A stretch of 64,000 nt of DNA, from positions 558,001 to 622,000 of the forward strand of contig CAVYXF010000005.1 in NCBI GenBank assembly GCA_963772335.1, read 5' to 3'. The position numbers were made by a program, and so were the translations under genes. The notes below the pieces were generated by a model. It made no database searches. It had not been told where the DNA came from and saw only the letters and a list, made by a program, of their open reading frames with translations. Positions 38,784 to 49,492 of this stretch are shown here, piece by piece; within the stretch, counting starts at the first letter, position 1; the number at the start of each line of letters is the position of its first letter. This stretch comes from CAVYXF01 sp963772335 (GTDB lineage Bacteria; Pseudomonadota; Alphaproteobacteria; Rhizobiales; Rhodomicrobiaceae).

Positions 38784-38888
38784 GGGAGTACACGTCCTGC
38801 GCTGATTGCTTGAAAATGTCGTCCAGGAGCATATGTGCATATTCATGCAGTATCAAGAATAAACGTGCAAAAATGCGAAAGCGCTGTT

Positions 38889-39644
38889 ATGCTGACCGAA
38901 GAGCGAAAGCAATTAATCCTCACGGTTCTGCGCCACGAAGGCCGTGTGGTCGCAAAGGCATTTGCCGTAAGGGTCGGGACGTCGGAAGACACGATCCGGC
39001 GGGATCTGCGCGAGCTGGCGCGCGATGGCCTGCTGCAACGCGTCCATGGCGGAGCGCTGCCCGCGTCGAAAGCGGTGGCTGATCTGAGGACGCGCCAGTC
39101 GGTTTCTTCTGAAGAAAAGGCCGCGATCGGGCGCGCTGCTGCGGCCATGATTCAAAGGGGTCAAGTCGTGTTCCTGGATGGGGGCACGACGGCGATCCAA
39201 GTAACCCGAAGCCTAAGTCCAGCGCTCAAGGCCACCATCGTCACCCATAGTCCGACGGTGGCGGTCGCTCTGGCGGATTACGCCGTGGAGGTGATTTTGA
39301 TCGGTGGCCGGCTGTTTCGGCATTCCATGGTCACGGTCGGCGCCGCAGCGCGGGACGAGATCGCCCGCATCCGCGCCGACATCTACTTCATGGGCGTGAC
39401 GGGCGTTCATCCGGAAGTGGGGCTCACGACCGGCGATGCCGAAGAAGCCGCCATAAAGCGGGCAATTTTGCAAGCCTCCGGCGAAACAGTGGTGCTCGCC
39501 TCGTCGGAGAAGATCGGAGCGGCCTCGTCGTTTCTGGTGGCGCCGCTTGCCGAGGCTTCCACCATTCTGACAGCGAGCAACGTGCCTTCAGAGCAGCTTG
39601 CTGCGATCGCTGCCGCAGGCGTCAGCATCATCCAGGCCGGCTGA
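38889..39644 (+). CDS. DeoR family transcriptional regulator
   Basis: A 251-residue regulator from ATG 38889 (MLTEERKQLI); the frame extends to 38835 but without homology. The N-terminal helix-turn-helix shows VRVGTSEDTIRRDLRELARDGLLQRVHGGAL near residues 30-65, the DeoR signature. The C-terminal sugar-phosphate-binding domain carries GQVVFLDGGTTAIQVTRSL, TVVTHSP-like TIVTHSPTVAVALADY and GVHPEVGLTTGDAEEAAIKRAIL. It would respond to a phosphorylated sugar and probably controls the divergent DUF4406 gene and itself. Confidence 0.88.
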   Translation: MLTEERKQLILTVLRHEGRVVAKAFAVRVGTSEDTIRRDLRELARDGLLQRVHGGALPASKAVADLRTRQSVSSEEKAAIGRAAAAMIQRGQVVFLDGGTTAIQVTRSLSPALKATIVTHSPTVAVALADYAVEVILIGGRLFRHSMVTVGAAARDEIARIRADIYFMGVTGVHPEVGLTTGDAEEAAIKRAILQASGETVVLASSEKIGAASSFLVAPLAEASTILTASNVPSEQLAAIAAAGVSIIQAG

Positions 39645-39681
39645 GGCCTCCGGGCGCTTAACCCGCGCCCGCCTCACGGAG

Positions 39682-40098
39682 CTAATTGAAATCTTCCGGG
39701 AGTTTGGGGAGCGGAGCGACCTGCACGCCTTCGTCGAGCAGCGCCTTGGCCTCGGCTGGCGTCGCCTCACCGTAAATGCCGCGGGGTTCGGTCTCGCCGA
39801 AATGAATCTTACGCGCCTCTTGCGGGAATTGCGGTCCGACATAGTCGGCATTCTCGGTCACATGCTGGCGCAGCACCCGCAAGGCAGCGAGCATCTCGCG
39901 CGTCGTGGGAGTGTCAGGCCCGTCCCGCTTTTCGCTGGTCGCGACATTCGGCGTCATGAGCGCCTTGCGCACCTCGGAGCTGCCGCATTCCGGACAGCGT
40001 ACCTGCCCGGCCTCGACCTGGCGCTCAAAGCCCGCCCCGCTCGGGAACCAGCCCTCGAAACCATGATCCTGGTCGCAAAGCAGAGCGTATCTGATCAT
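39682..40098 (-). CDS. DUF1178 family protein
   Basis: A 138-residue protein typical of DUF1178: the N-terminus MIRYALLCDQDHGFEGWFPSGAGFERQ with a CPECGSSEVRKALMTPNVA stretch near residue 34. The CPxC..C arrangement suggests a zinc ribbon. Its start overlaps the carbon-nitrogen hydrolase stop by ATGA. The grxC, hydrolase, DUF1178 order is conserved in Hyphomicrobiales. Function unknown. Confidence 0.88.
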   Translation of the reverse strand: MIRYALLCDQDHGFEGWFPSGAGFERQVEAGQVRCPECGSSEVRKALMTPNVATSEKRDGPDTPTTREMLAALRVLRQHVTENADYVGPQFPQEARKIHFGETEPRGIYGEATPAEAKALLDEGVQVAPLPKLPEDFN

Positions 40099-40971
40099 GC
40101 CAGTTCTTCGTCGGGGTAAGGCACCATCTCGTCCTCCCCGGCCTCGATGACGTCGAAAGTCCGTACATGTTTCAGAGCGGGTATGCGCGCGCGGGCGGCG
40201 GCAACCTGCGCCGGATCGATGCGCGCGGCGACGATGCCCGGCTCCTCGCCGCCTTCAGCCAGGATCTCGCCCCAAGGCGAGATGATCAGGCTGTGGCCGT
40301 AGGTTGCGCGTCCGTTCTCATGGTCGCCGGCCTGGGCCGCGGCGAATATGAAACAGCCCGTCTCGATGGCGCGCGCGCGCAGCAGCACATGCCAATGCGC
40401 CTGCCCCGTCTGCCGAGTGAAAGCGGCCGGCACGGCAATGAAGTCGGCGCCGGCCTGAGCCAACGCTTTGTACTGCTCGGGGAAGCGAAGGTCGTAGCAT
40501 GTGGTCATGCCGAGCATGCCCCATGGCAGGCGGACGTTCACGGCGGTCGCGCCAGGCTGATAGTTCTTCGAACTCGCGATAGCTCTCGCCGCTGGGGAGG
40601 TCTACGTCGAACATGTGAATTTTGTCGTAGCGCGCGGCGATTGCCCCGTCGGGCGCGAACAGGAACGAGCGATTTGCGGCCTTGCGCGCGCTGACCCGCA
40701 CCGCGACCGAGCCGATATGCAGCCAAACGCCAAGTTTGCGGGCGAGATCTGCCAAGTCGCCAAGGAATGTGGTTTCTCTCTCCGGACGGATGCGCTCGAA
40801 CAGCCGCTCCGTCGAAAGCTCCATCAAGGAGGTGTTCTCCGGGGTCTGAATGTAGTTCGCGCCGCCGGCTGCTGCTGCCCGAATCAGGCCAGACGCATAT
40901 TCCAGATTTGGCGCAACTTCACGCCCGGAGCAGAGCTGCACGAGCGCAACGCGAAAGCCCTGATCAGTCAT
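40095..40971 (-). CDS. Carbon-nitrogen hydrolase (nitrilase/Nit type), interrupted by one inserted base
   Basis: Nitrilase superfamily amidase of the Nit1/Nit2 (deaminated glutathione or omega-amidase) group. The catalytic triad is visible: Glu45 in TPENTSL, Lys117 in YDKIHMFDVDLP and Cys near 151 in TTCYDLRFPEQYKAL. The frame is broken just after GESYRE; removing one base from GAACTC (40570-40575, plus strand) gives YRESKNYQPGATAVNVRLPWGMLG as expected. Length is 877 bases, one over a multiple of three. Start is ATG 40971 (MTDQGFRVALVQL). It overlaps grxC upstream and DUF1178 downstream, forming one operon. Confidence 0.9.
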
Positions 40972-41260
40972 CGGCATCCACCTTCTCACCGCCGCTCATT
41001 GCCGGTCCAGCCAGCAGCGCATCCAATTCCCCTCTTGCTTCCAGCGCGTAGAGATCATCGCAGCCGCCGACATGGTGGGTGCCGATGAAGATCTGCGGCA
41101 CCGTCCAACGCCCGCCGGAACGGCGCGTCATCTCGGTGCGCTGGGCCGAATCGCGGCTCACGTCGATTTCCTGAAAGTCTACGCCCTTTTTTCTAAGGAG
41201 TCTTTTCGCCGCATCGCAGTAGCCGCAAAATGGCGTGGTATAGATGGTGACAGAGGGCAT
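40964..41260 (-). CDS. grxC: Glutaredoxin 3
   Basis: A 98-residue glutaredoxin from ATG 41260 (MPSVTIYTTPF); an in-frame ATG at 41269 is the alternative. The active site is CGYC at residues 12-15 rather than the common CPYC. The glutathione-binding TVPQIFIGTHHVGGCDDLYALEARGELDALL stretch lies near residues 55-85. It reduces protein and glutathione disulfides. The gene overlaps the carbon-nitrogen hydrolase by eight bases. Confidence 0.9.
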   Translation of the reverse strand: MPSVTIYTTPFCGYCDAAKRLLRKKGVDFQEIDVSRDSAQRTEMTRRSGGRWTVPQIFIGTHHVGGCDDLYALEARGELDALLAGPAMSGGEKVDADD

Positions 41261-41569
41261 CGCGCTCATCCAATTTGACCATCTTCTGAGATGGTTGCCT
41301 TGTTTCATCACTGCAATAGAGCTTATTCCGACCGCCCGTCGAAAACGCAAACTCGACGCGGAACCTGCGAAAACGAGATGTTAAGCAACGGGTGCTACGA
41401 GAAAGCGCTCTGAAGCGCAGGACAGGCTTTACCGGGTGGCCTTAAGGACGCTAATGTGCCACGAGCGTGCGAGCCGTTGAACCACTACGCTCGGTCGCGT
41501 GTTGGTGGGGTGAGCCCGGCATGGCGAGCAGGGTAGAGCCGGCGGCTTTCTTTAAGGGGGACTTCATCG
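41261..41569. other. Intergenic region, no supported gene
   Basis: About 310 bases between the divergent grxC and the secreted-protein gene, which must contain their promoters. No RNA or repeat was recognised. Confidence 0.5.
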
Positions 41570-41986
41570 ATGAGGACGCGTCATTTTTTGAGTGCGCTGT
41601 CCGTCCTGCTGGGCGGAGCGCTGATCGGTTCGTTTGCGGGCGAGGCTCAGGCGGGTGGCTGCTGGGACGGCTGCGTGACGAATGAACCCAACCCGCCGAT
41701 CATTCACCGCACCTTCAAGCACCGCATTCAGGTCGAGCAGGGCGTTTACGAAATTGCGCGCGAGCCTGCGCTGTACGGCTGGGTCGTGCCTGGCGATCCC
41801 ACCGCAAAAGGCGCGGCCTATGCTGACGATGGGCGTTATGGCACTCCGGGCCGCCGTGTGCTGATCAAGCCTTATCGGAATATAGCCATCTACCACCGCG
41901 CGAAACACATCTACCCGACCGAGCGCGTGGCTATCCAGCCTGAGCCTTATGGCACGGGTGATTGGTGGGACCGGCTCTTCGACTAA
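41570..41986 (+). CDS. Hypothetical secreted protein
   Basis: A 138-residue protein with a Sec signal peptide, ending near AGEAQA at residue 29 (SALSVLLGGALIGSFAGEAQA). The mature part begins with a small Cys pair (GGCWDGCVTNEP) and is rich in Tyr and His, ending with GDWWDRLFD. The ribosome site AGGGGGA is eight bases upstream. I do not recognise the family. Likely periplasmic. Confidence 0.65.
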   Translation: MRTRHFLSALSVLLGGALIGSFAGEAQAGGCWDGCVTNEPNPPIIHRTFKHRIQVEQGVYEIAREPALYGWVVPGDPTAKGAAYADDGRYGTPGRRVLIKPYRNIAIYHRAKHIYPTERVAIQPEPYGTGDWWDRLFD

Positions 41987-42031
41987 GCCGCTGAGCAGAC
42001 GGAACAGTTGCCGATTGTGCTGCGCAGCAAT

Positions 42032-42048
42032 ATGTTGCATTGCAACAT
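42032..42048. promoter_or_regulatory. Perfect palindrome with TGC-N3-GCA core
   Basis: ATGTTGCA-T-TGCAACAT is a perfect 17-base palindrome whose core TGC-ATT-GCA fits the TGC-N3-GCA pattern linked to PhaR regulators of PHA metabolism. GCTGCGCAGC (42019-42028) lies beside it. It is 52 bases upstream of the next gene's start. The phaZ promoter at 20917-20930 has a related core. Confidence 0.5.
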
Positions 42049-42100
42049 CGTTTGCTGTATATTCTGGATGCGCTGCTTCCAGCGCACTCCGAGGTGGGCT

Positions 42101-42649
42101 ATGGCTGCTGTTCCTGCTTTAATGCGTTCGTATAACTCTCTTCTTCCTAAGTTCCCGTCCTATTCCAGCGAAGCATTGGCGGACGAGCCAAGCAAGCTGG
42201 ATGGAGCGCTGAAGACTTTGTTTCCCGACCTTTTGGTTCATGGGACGCGCAGCTATCTGCTCGGCATGACCAGCTCGCTGACCAAAGTTAGCAGCCAGGC
42301 GCATCAATATTTTACCCGGCTCAGTCAGGTTTTGGCATTCGAGCGGATGATGCGTAGCTTCGTGCGCCTGACGGCGGCGGTTTCGCCTTTCCCGATCGAC
42401 ACGGCGGCATTGAATTATTGGAACGGGCTGTTCCTTTCAGGCCCGCAGGCGGCGGCAGCGTGGGGCTATCCAGCGGCGAAGCCGCAGGTCCCGGCGCTAC
42501 CCTTCTTCGGCGGTACGGCTGCACAGCGCCCGGCAGCCATGGGCCAGATGCCGGCCTGGTCGGATTACAACGCAGCCCTGTTCATCCTCCCGGCAACTCT
42601 GCTGGCCGCCGCGCCGGCTGTCGAGAAGTGGTGGAAGTTCAGCCTGTAG
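42101..42649 (+). CDS. Uncharacterised protein, possible PHA-granule-associated
   Basis: A 182-residue protein from ATG 42101 with a GAGGTG ribosome site. It lacks a signal peptide, has an amphipathic middle (residues 45-95) and a hydrophobic C-terminal segment ALFILPATLLAAAPAVEKWW near residues 158-178. It does not match the standard phasin family. An association with PHA granules is suggested only by the PhaR-like palindrome upstream and the surface-active composition; phaZ lies about 20 kb away. Could equally be an unrelated membrane-associated protein. Confidence 0.5.
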   Translation: MAAVPALMRSYNSLLPKFPSYSSEALADEPSKLDGALKTLFPDLLVHGTRSYLLGMTSSLTKVSSQAHQYFTRLSQVLAFERMMRSFVRLTAAVSPFPIDTAALNYWNGLFLSGPQAAAAWGYPAAKPQVPALPFFGGTAAQRPAAMGQMPAWSDYNAALFILPATLLAAAPAVEKWWKFSL

Positions 42650-42665
42650 GACCGACCGACGGCGG

Positions 42666-42899
42666 TTAGCTCGATTTTTTCGTTTCGGCAGCGTGTGCGG
42701 TCGGCTTTCTCCGGCAGAAGCCGGCAATTTCCTTGCCGCTCTTGATCTTATGCGACTTGACCCAAGAGCAGCTTTTGTTGCCGCTGCAGGCTTCATTTGC
42801 AAGGCCCTTGCACAGGTTGGCGGTTTCGGCCGCCCGGACGCTCGAGGCATCCGCCAGGCCAAGAACAGCGGCAGCAAGCAGGAAAATGGAAATATGCAT
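42666..42899 (-). CDS. Small cysteine-rich secreted protein
   Basis: A 77-residue protein with a signal peptide ending near SSVRAAE, residue 24. The mature part carries four cysteines (NLCKGLANEACSGNKSCSW...GFCRRKP), consistent with two disulfides, and basic residues. It is convergent with the preceding gene. No family recognised; small periplasmic protein of unknown role. Confidence 0.6.
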   Translation of the reverse strand: MHISIFLLAAAVLGLADASSVRAAETANLCKGLANEACSGNKSCSWVKSHKIKSGKEIAGFCRRKPTAHAAETKKSS

Positions 42900-43115
42900 A
42901 ACGCACCTCGCCGGAATGATTTTTCTCTTCTACTGAAATGAGCGCCTTCGGGCTATAGCATCCCGGGTAAGTACTGCCACGCATCCTCGCGCTGCCAGCC
43001 TCGCATCTGCGCCAGCGACCGGATTTGGCATGACGCCGCAGCCCTCAACCCAAGCTTCTCGTATGGCTTTGGATCTGACGTTCGCATGAGAGGGTGCTGC
43101 AATATGGTGCGAACT

Positions 43116-43706
43116 TCAGATACGCCACACGAGCGCCTGCTCCAGCCGGTCATCGCCCCAGAACATTTCGCCATCCTCGGTGATGAAAGTCGGCGCACCG
43201 AAGATGCACAGCGACAAGGCCTCCGCGCTCCGGGCTTTCAGCCGCTCCTTGATTTCGGGGTCTTCCGCGCGCTGCAACTGTTTCTGAGGATCCTGGCCCG
43301 ATGCTGCGAGGGCATCGGCGAGCACCGCTTTGTCGGTGAGTGACGCGCCCTCGGCAAAGAGGCGCTGGAACATCGCGCGTGTGAAGGCGGACACCCACCC
43401 CTCATCCGCGCCGATCAATGCGAGGCGCGCCGCGTAGAGGCTGTTCTGAGGGAAAGGTTCGGGCAGACGAAACCGCAGGCCGCGCGCAGCACAGGTCCGC
43501 TCAATGTCGCGGACCATATAGCGGCCTCTGTTGGGGAAGAGATTGAAGGGCGAGGTGCTCCACCCTTGAGCGGCGAAGATGGGGCCGAGCAGAAAGGGTT
43601 TCCATTCGATGGCGACATCGTGCGCCTTCGCCATTTCCTCAATCCGCATCGCGGCGAGGTAGGAATAGGTGGAGGAGAAATCGTACCAGAACTGGATTTT
43701 CGCCAT
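43116..43706 (-). CDS. 2-hydroxychromene-2-carboxylate isomerase (DsbA/kappa-GST family)
   Basis: A 196-residue thioredoxin-fold protein of the NahD group. The N-terminal IQFWYDFSSTYSYLAAMRIEEMA contains the conserved FS and active-site Ser region, and WKPFLLGPIFAAQGW with NRGRYMVRDIERTC fit. FGAPTFITEDGEMFWGDDRLEQA closes the fold. These enzymes use glutathione to isomerise hydroxychromene carboxylates in naphthalene breakdown, but many homologues have no known substrate. Divergent from argG. Confidence 0.82.
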   Translation of the reverse strand: MAKIQFWYDFSSTYSYLAAMRIEEMAKAHDVAIEWKPFLLGPIFAAQGWSTSPFNLFPNRGRYMVRDIERTCAARGLRFRLPEPFPQNSLYAARLALIGADEGWVSAFTRAMFQRLFAEGASLTDKAVLADALAASGQDPQKQLQRAEDPEIKERLKARSAEALSLCIFGAPTFITEDGEMFWGDDRLEQALVWRI

Positions 43707-43800
43707 CGCCCAATCAACTCCTTTACCCTCGCAAGGCTCTTGCTGGCGCTATCGGCCGCGACCTATAAAGCCGGCACCATCTCGAGAAGAAAGCGCAATT

Positions 43801-45024
43801 ATGTCCGACGTCAAGAAAGTCGTACTCGCCTATTCGGGCGGCCTCGACACCTCGATCATCCTGAAATGGCTGCAGGTCACCTACGGTTGCGAGGTGGTGA
43901 CCTTCACCGCCGATCTCGGCCAGGGCGAGGAGCTGGAGCCGGCCCGCCGCAAAGCCGAGATGCTCGGCATCAAGGAGATCTACATCGAGGACCTGCGCGA
44001 GGAGTTCGTGCGCGACTACGTCTTTCCGATGTTCCGGGCGAACGCGCTTTATGAGGGCATCTATCTGCTCGGCACCTCGATCGCCCGGCCGCTGATCGCC
44101 AAGCGGCAGATCGAGATCGCGCGGGAGACCGGCGCCGATGCGGTCTGTCATGGTGCGACTGGCAAGGGCAACGACCAGGTCCGCTTCGAGCTGACCTACT
44201 ACGCGCTCGAGCCGAATATCCGGGTGATCGCACCCTGGCGGGAATGGGCGTTCAAGAGCCGCGCCGCCCTCCTCGACTTTGCCGAGAAGAACCAGATCCA
44301 GGTCGCCAAGGACAAGCGCGGCGAGGCTCCGTTTTCGGTCGATGCGAACCTGCTGCACACCTCCTCCGAGGGCAAGGTGCTGGAGGACCCGGCACAGCCC
44401 TGCCCGGATTACGTCTTCCAGCGCACCACCGATCCGGAGAAGGCACCCGACACCCCGCAGATCGTCGAGATCGGCTTCGAGCGCGGCGATGCCGTATCGG
44501 TCGATCGTCAGCGCCTCTCGCCGGCGGCGCTGCTGACCAAGCTCAACGAGCTCGGCGGCGCGCATGGTGTCGGCCGCATCGATCTGGTGGAGAACCGCTT
44601 CGTTGGGATGAAGTCGCGCGGCGTCTACGAGACCCCTGGCGGCACGATCCTTCTGGCTGCCCATCGGGGTATCGAGAGCATCACCCTCGACCGCGGCGCG
44701 GCGCACCTCAAGGACGAGCTGATGCCGCGTTATGCCGAGCTGATCTATAACGGCTTCTGGTTCTCGCCCGAGCGCGAGATGCTGCAGGCGCTGATCGACA
44801 AGTCGCAGGAGTTCGTGACCGGCAGCGTCAAGGTGAAGCTCTACAAGGGCTCGGTCAGCGTTGTTTCACGTGAAAGCCCCTATTCGCTCTACAGCCAGGA
44901 CCTCGTCACCTTCGAGGAGGGCGCCGTCGCCTATGACCAGCGCGACGCGGAAGGCTTCATCAAGCTGAACGCTCTGAGGCTCCGGCTGATCGGAGCGCGC
45001 AAGCGTCAGGAAGACAACAGGTAG
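43801..45024 (+). CDS. argG: Argininosuccinate synthase
   Basis: Ligates citrulline and aspartate in arginine synthesis. 407 residues from ATG 43801 (MSDVKKVVLAYSGGLDTS), with the PP-loop SGGLDTS at 12-18. TSIARPLIAKRQIEIARETGADAVCHGATGKGNDQVRFE and TPGGTILLAAHRGIESITLDR are family signatures. The earlier frame start at 43669 overlaps the divergent isomerase gene and is not used. A parS-like site lies inside the coding sequence near the 3' end. Confidence 0.95.
   Translation: MSDVKKVVLAYSGGLDTSIILKWLQVTYGCEVVTFTADLGQGEELEPARRKAEMLGIKEIYIEDLREEFVRDYVFPMFRANALYEGIYLLGTSIARPLIAKRQIEIARETGADAVCHGATGKGNDQVRFELTYYALEPNIRVIAPWREWAFKSRAALLDFAEKNQIQVAKDKRGEAPFSVDANLLHTSSEGKVLEDPAQPCPDYVFQRTTDPEKAPDTPQIVEIGFERGDAVSVDRQRLSPAALLTKLNELGGAHGVGRIDLVENRFVGMKSRGVYETPGGTILLAAHRGIESITLDRGAAHLKDELMPRYAELIYNGFWFSPEREMLQALIDKSQEFVTGSVKVKLYKGSVSVVSRESPYSLYSQDLVTFEEGAVAYDQRDAEGFIKLNALRLRLIGARKRQEDNR
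44862..44877. other. parS-like site 1 (14/16)
   Basis: TGTTTCACGTGAAAGC matches the ParB-binding consensus TGTTTCACGTGAAACA at 14 of 16 positions, with the 12-base core TTTCACGTGAAA intact. It lies within argG coding sequence. Confidence 0.7.
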
Positions 45025-45102
45025 GGGCCGGCGCCGCTGGAACTTCTCTGAGGGCCGGCGGTTCACAAGGCACTTCAGTTACCCTTCATTTTCGGAGCGG
45101 GG

Positions 45103-46146
45103 ATGCGCGTTTTTTCCTGCGGTAATTGCCGCCAGAACGTCTATTTCGAAAATACGGTTTGCGAGCATTGCGGAATGGCGCTCGGCTTCGATCCGCAGGG
45201 CATGACCATGCGCACACTCGCCCCCGATCCGAACGGCAAGCTGGTGACCGGCGGCCGCGGCGCAGGCGGGAAGAAGGTCTATTGCGCCAACTACGCCCAT
45301 GATGTCTGCAACTGGCTGGTGCCGATCGTCGAGGACGGCGGCTTCTGCCTCTCCTGCGGGCTGAACAAGACCATTCCCGACCTGACGGTCGCCGGCAATA
45401 TCGAGCGCTGGTTCGATATCGAGAAAGCCAAGCGGCGCCTGATCTATGAGCTCTTGAAGTTGAAACTGCCGATCAAACCCGATCCCGACAGCGGCTTGCC
45501 GTCGCTGGCCTTCGACATTGTCGTCGGCGCGAAGACCGGCCATGACAACGGGCTGATCACCATCAATCTTGAGGAGGCAGACCCCGCCAAGCGCGAGAAG
45601 ACGCGCGAGGCTTTCAACGAACCGTACCGCACCCTGCTCGGCCACATGCGCCATGAGAGTGGCCATTATTACTGGATGGTGCTGGTCAATAACCCCCGCT
45701 GGATCGAGGGTTACCGCCAGCTGTTCGGCGATGAACGCCCTAACTACGGCGAGGCGCTGGCGGCCTATCACCAGAACGGCCCGAAGCCCGACTGGCAGAA
45801 GAACTATATCTCGGCCTATGCGACCGCCCATTCATGGGAAGACTGGGCCGAAAGCTGGGCCCATTACCTGCACATGGTTGACACGCTCGAGACCGCGGAC
45901 GATTACGGCATCGAACCGAAGGTGCCCAATACCAGCGGTATCGGCAGACCGTGGTTCGCTTCCACTGATCCTTATAAGGCGCGCAATGCTGCCCAGCTCA
46001 TGGATCGCTGGGTCCCCCTCGCGCTTGCCATGAACAGCATGAATCGCAGCATGGGACACAACGACTTTTATCCGTTCGTGGTGTCGCCCTCGGTGATTTC
46101 GAAGCTGGATTTCATCCACCAGCTGGTGCGCTCAACGCGGCGTTGA
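45103..46146 (+). CDS. Putative zinc-binding metallopeptidase with zinc ribbon, copy B
   Basis: A 347-residue paralogue of the 12111-13160 protein. Shared features: N-terminal zinc ribbon (CGNCRQNVYFENTVCEHCG, YCANYAHDVCNW, CLSC), catalytic HESGH at 184-188, FGDERPNYGEAL and WEDWAESWAHYLHMVDTLETA. Long stretches are identical or nearly so, such as GHMRHESGHY and NDFYPFV. The two copies differ mainly in loops and the C-terminus, so they duplicated long ago or arrived separately. Start ATG 45103 follows argG by 78 bases on the same strand. Substrate unknown. Confidence 0.8.
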   Translation: MRVFSCGNCRQNVYFENTVCEHCGMALGFDPQGMTMRTLAPDPNGKLVTGGRGAGGKKVYCANYAHDVCNWLVPIVEDGGFCLSCGLNKTIPDLTVAGNIERWFDIEKAKRRLIYELLKLKLPIKPDPDSGLPSLAFDIVVGAKTGHDNGLITINLEEADPAKREKTREAFNEPYRTLLGHMRHESGHYYWMVLVNNPRWIEGYRQLFGDERPNYGEALAAYHQNGPKPDWQKNYISAYATAHSWEDWAESWAHYLHMVDTLETADDYGIEPKVPNTSGIGRPWFASTDPYKARNAAQLMDRWVPLALAMNSMNRSMGHNDFYPFVVSPSVISKLDFIHQLVRSTRR

Positions 46147-46221
46147 TCTTTACAGTAATTTAACCTCGGCGGCCCATAAGTTCCGCTCGCGCGACGTCCC
46201 GCGCCTGCTTATAATTGCAGC

Positions 46222-46743
46222 ATGGGCGGCGAGATCATTCAAATTCGGGAAGCAAAAATAGGCGATGCCCTCGATCTCGCCCGCGTGCACGAAGAGACCT
46301 GGCGCTCCACCTATCAAGGCATTATCCCGCATCTCCATCTCGAGCGGATGATCGTACGCAGGGGCCCGCGCTGGTGGCAGCAGAGCATCCGACGCGGCTA
46401 TGGCCTGGTCGTGATGACCTTCAATGGCCAGCCGCAGGGCTATGCCTCTTATGGCAAGGCGCGCCATGCGGCGAGCCGGTCCACTGGCGAAATCTACGAG
46501 CTGTATCTGGCGCCCTGCTTCCAGGGACTTGGCCTCGGCAAGACGCTGTTCACCGCCGCACGGCGGAATCTTGAGCGGCGCGGAATGCGTCACCTGATCA
46601 TCTGGGCGCTCGCCGATAATGAGAAGGCCTGTGCCTTCTATGCCCAGCAGGGCGGCAAGCACGTCGCCACCGCGCCGGAGAAATATGATCAGGTCGAGTT
46701 GCAGAAGGTGGCTTTCTCCTGGCCGGCGCAGAAGGTGCGTTAA
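46222..46743 (+). CDS. GNAT family N-acetyltransferase
   Basis: A 173-residue GNAT acetyltransferase. The acetyl-CoA-binding motif A reads EIYELYLAPCFQGLGLGKTLFTAARRNLERRG near residue 93-124 (Q/RxxGxG/A pattern QGLGLG), followed by HLIIWALADNEKACAFYAQQGGK. The substrate, possibly an amine or protein N-terminus, cannot be told. Starts at ATG 46222 within 76 bases of the metallopeptidase gene and converges on the VOC gene. Confidence 0.88.
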   Translation: MGGEIIQIREAKIGDALDLARVHEETWRSTYQGIIPHLHLERMIVRRGPRWWQQSIRRGYGLVVMTFNGQPQGYASYGKARHAASRSTGEIYELYLAPCFQGLGLGKTLFTAARRNLERRGMRHLIIWALADNEKACAFYAQQGGKHVATAPEKYDQVELQKVAFSWPAQKVR

Positions 46744-46750
46744 ACGAGAA

Positions 46751-47398
46751 CTATAAGGTCACAACCCTTCCACCTGGCGTAAACACACGCGCTGCGAGCG
46801 CTGGCGCTGGTCCTTGTTTCACGTGAATCCCGGCGATGCCCTTGGAGCAGAGCGAGCGCAGCCCGGCTTCGACCGTTTCGGGGTGAGGGTAAGCGATAAT
46901 CAGCGCTTCCAGCCGGCAGCCCAGGTCGGCCATGCGCTCCCAGGGGCGCGCGCCGCAATCCCACTCGATCACATGCGGCATCACGCCTTCGCCGGGGACG
47001 CGGCCGTCCTCCGGCACGGTCAGGCGCCAGGTCAGGGCATCGCGCCGGAACGGCTTCACCTCACCGACTGCAAAGGCGGAAGCCTTGGCGGTGGCGACGA
47101 TGTCCGGGCTGCGGATCACCCAGCTGACGAGGCGGGGCTCTCCCTTGAGGCGGGCCTGCATTGCCGCCTCGTCCAGCTCGAACCAGCGGGGCCGGCCGGG
47201 ATGGGGCGCGTCGGGGTCGATACTGATGACCTCGAGGAAAGCAGCCTCACCGATACGCATCAAGCGGTTGTGCGTGCCCATATCGGGATGCTTGCCGCCG
47301 GGCGGGATGTCGACGCCGAGCCGGTCCTGGATGAAGCGCACGCCTTGCTCCAGTGATGCCGCACCGATGACGATATGATCGAGCTCGCAGCGTGACAC
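46751..47398 (-). CDS. Glyoxalase-like (VOC family) protein
   Basis: About 215 residues starting at GTG 47398 (VSRCELDHIVIG). The open frame continues upstream to 47542 but that part overlaps the DUF255 gene and lacks homology. CELDHIVIGAASLEQGVRFIQDRLGVDIPPGGKHPDMGTHNRLM and LEVISIDPD match the glyoxalase-like domain family with a first metal ligand His in DHIV and later Glu. Function unknown. A parS-like site lies in the C-terminal coding part. Confidence 0.8.
   Translation of the reverse strand: MSRCELDHIVIGAASLEQGVRFIQDRLGVDIPPGGKHPDMGTHNRLMRIGEAAFLEVISIDPDAPHPGRPRWFELDEAAMQARLKGEPRLVSWVIRSPDIVATAKASAFAVGEVKPFRRDALTWRLTVPEDGRVPGEGVMPHVIEWDCGARPWERMADLGCRLEALIIAYPHPETVEAGLRSLCSKGIAGIHVKQGPAPALAARVFTPGGRVVTL
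46815..46830. other. parS-like site 2 (14/16)
   Basis: TGTTTCACGTGAATCC matches TGTTTCACGTGAAACA at 14 of 16 positions, within the coding sequence of the VOC protein near its C-terminal end. Confidence 0.65.
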
Positions 47399-47411
47399 GG
47401 GTAAAAAACTC

Positions 47412-49445
<2,034 letters not shown>

Positions 49446-49492
49446 AACGAGGCTCCTTCGGCTGAGTGCCGCTTCTCGCAAGGAAACATCCC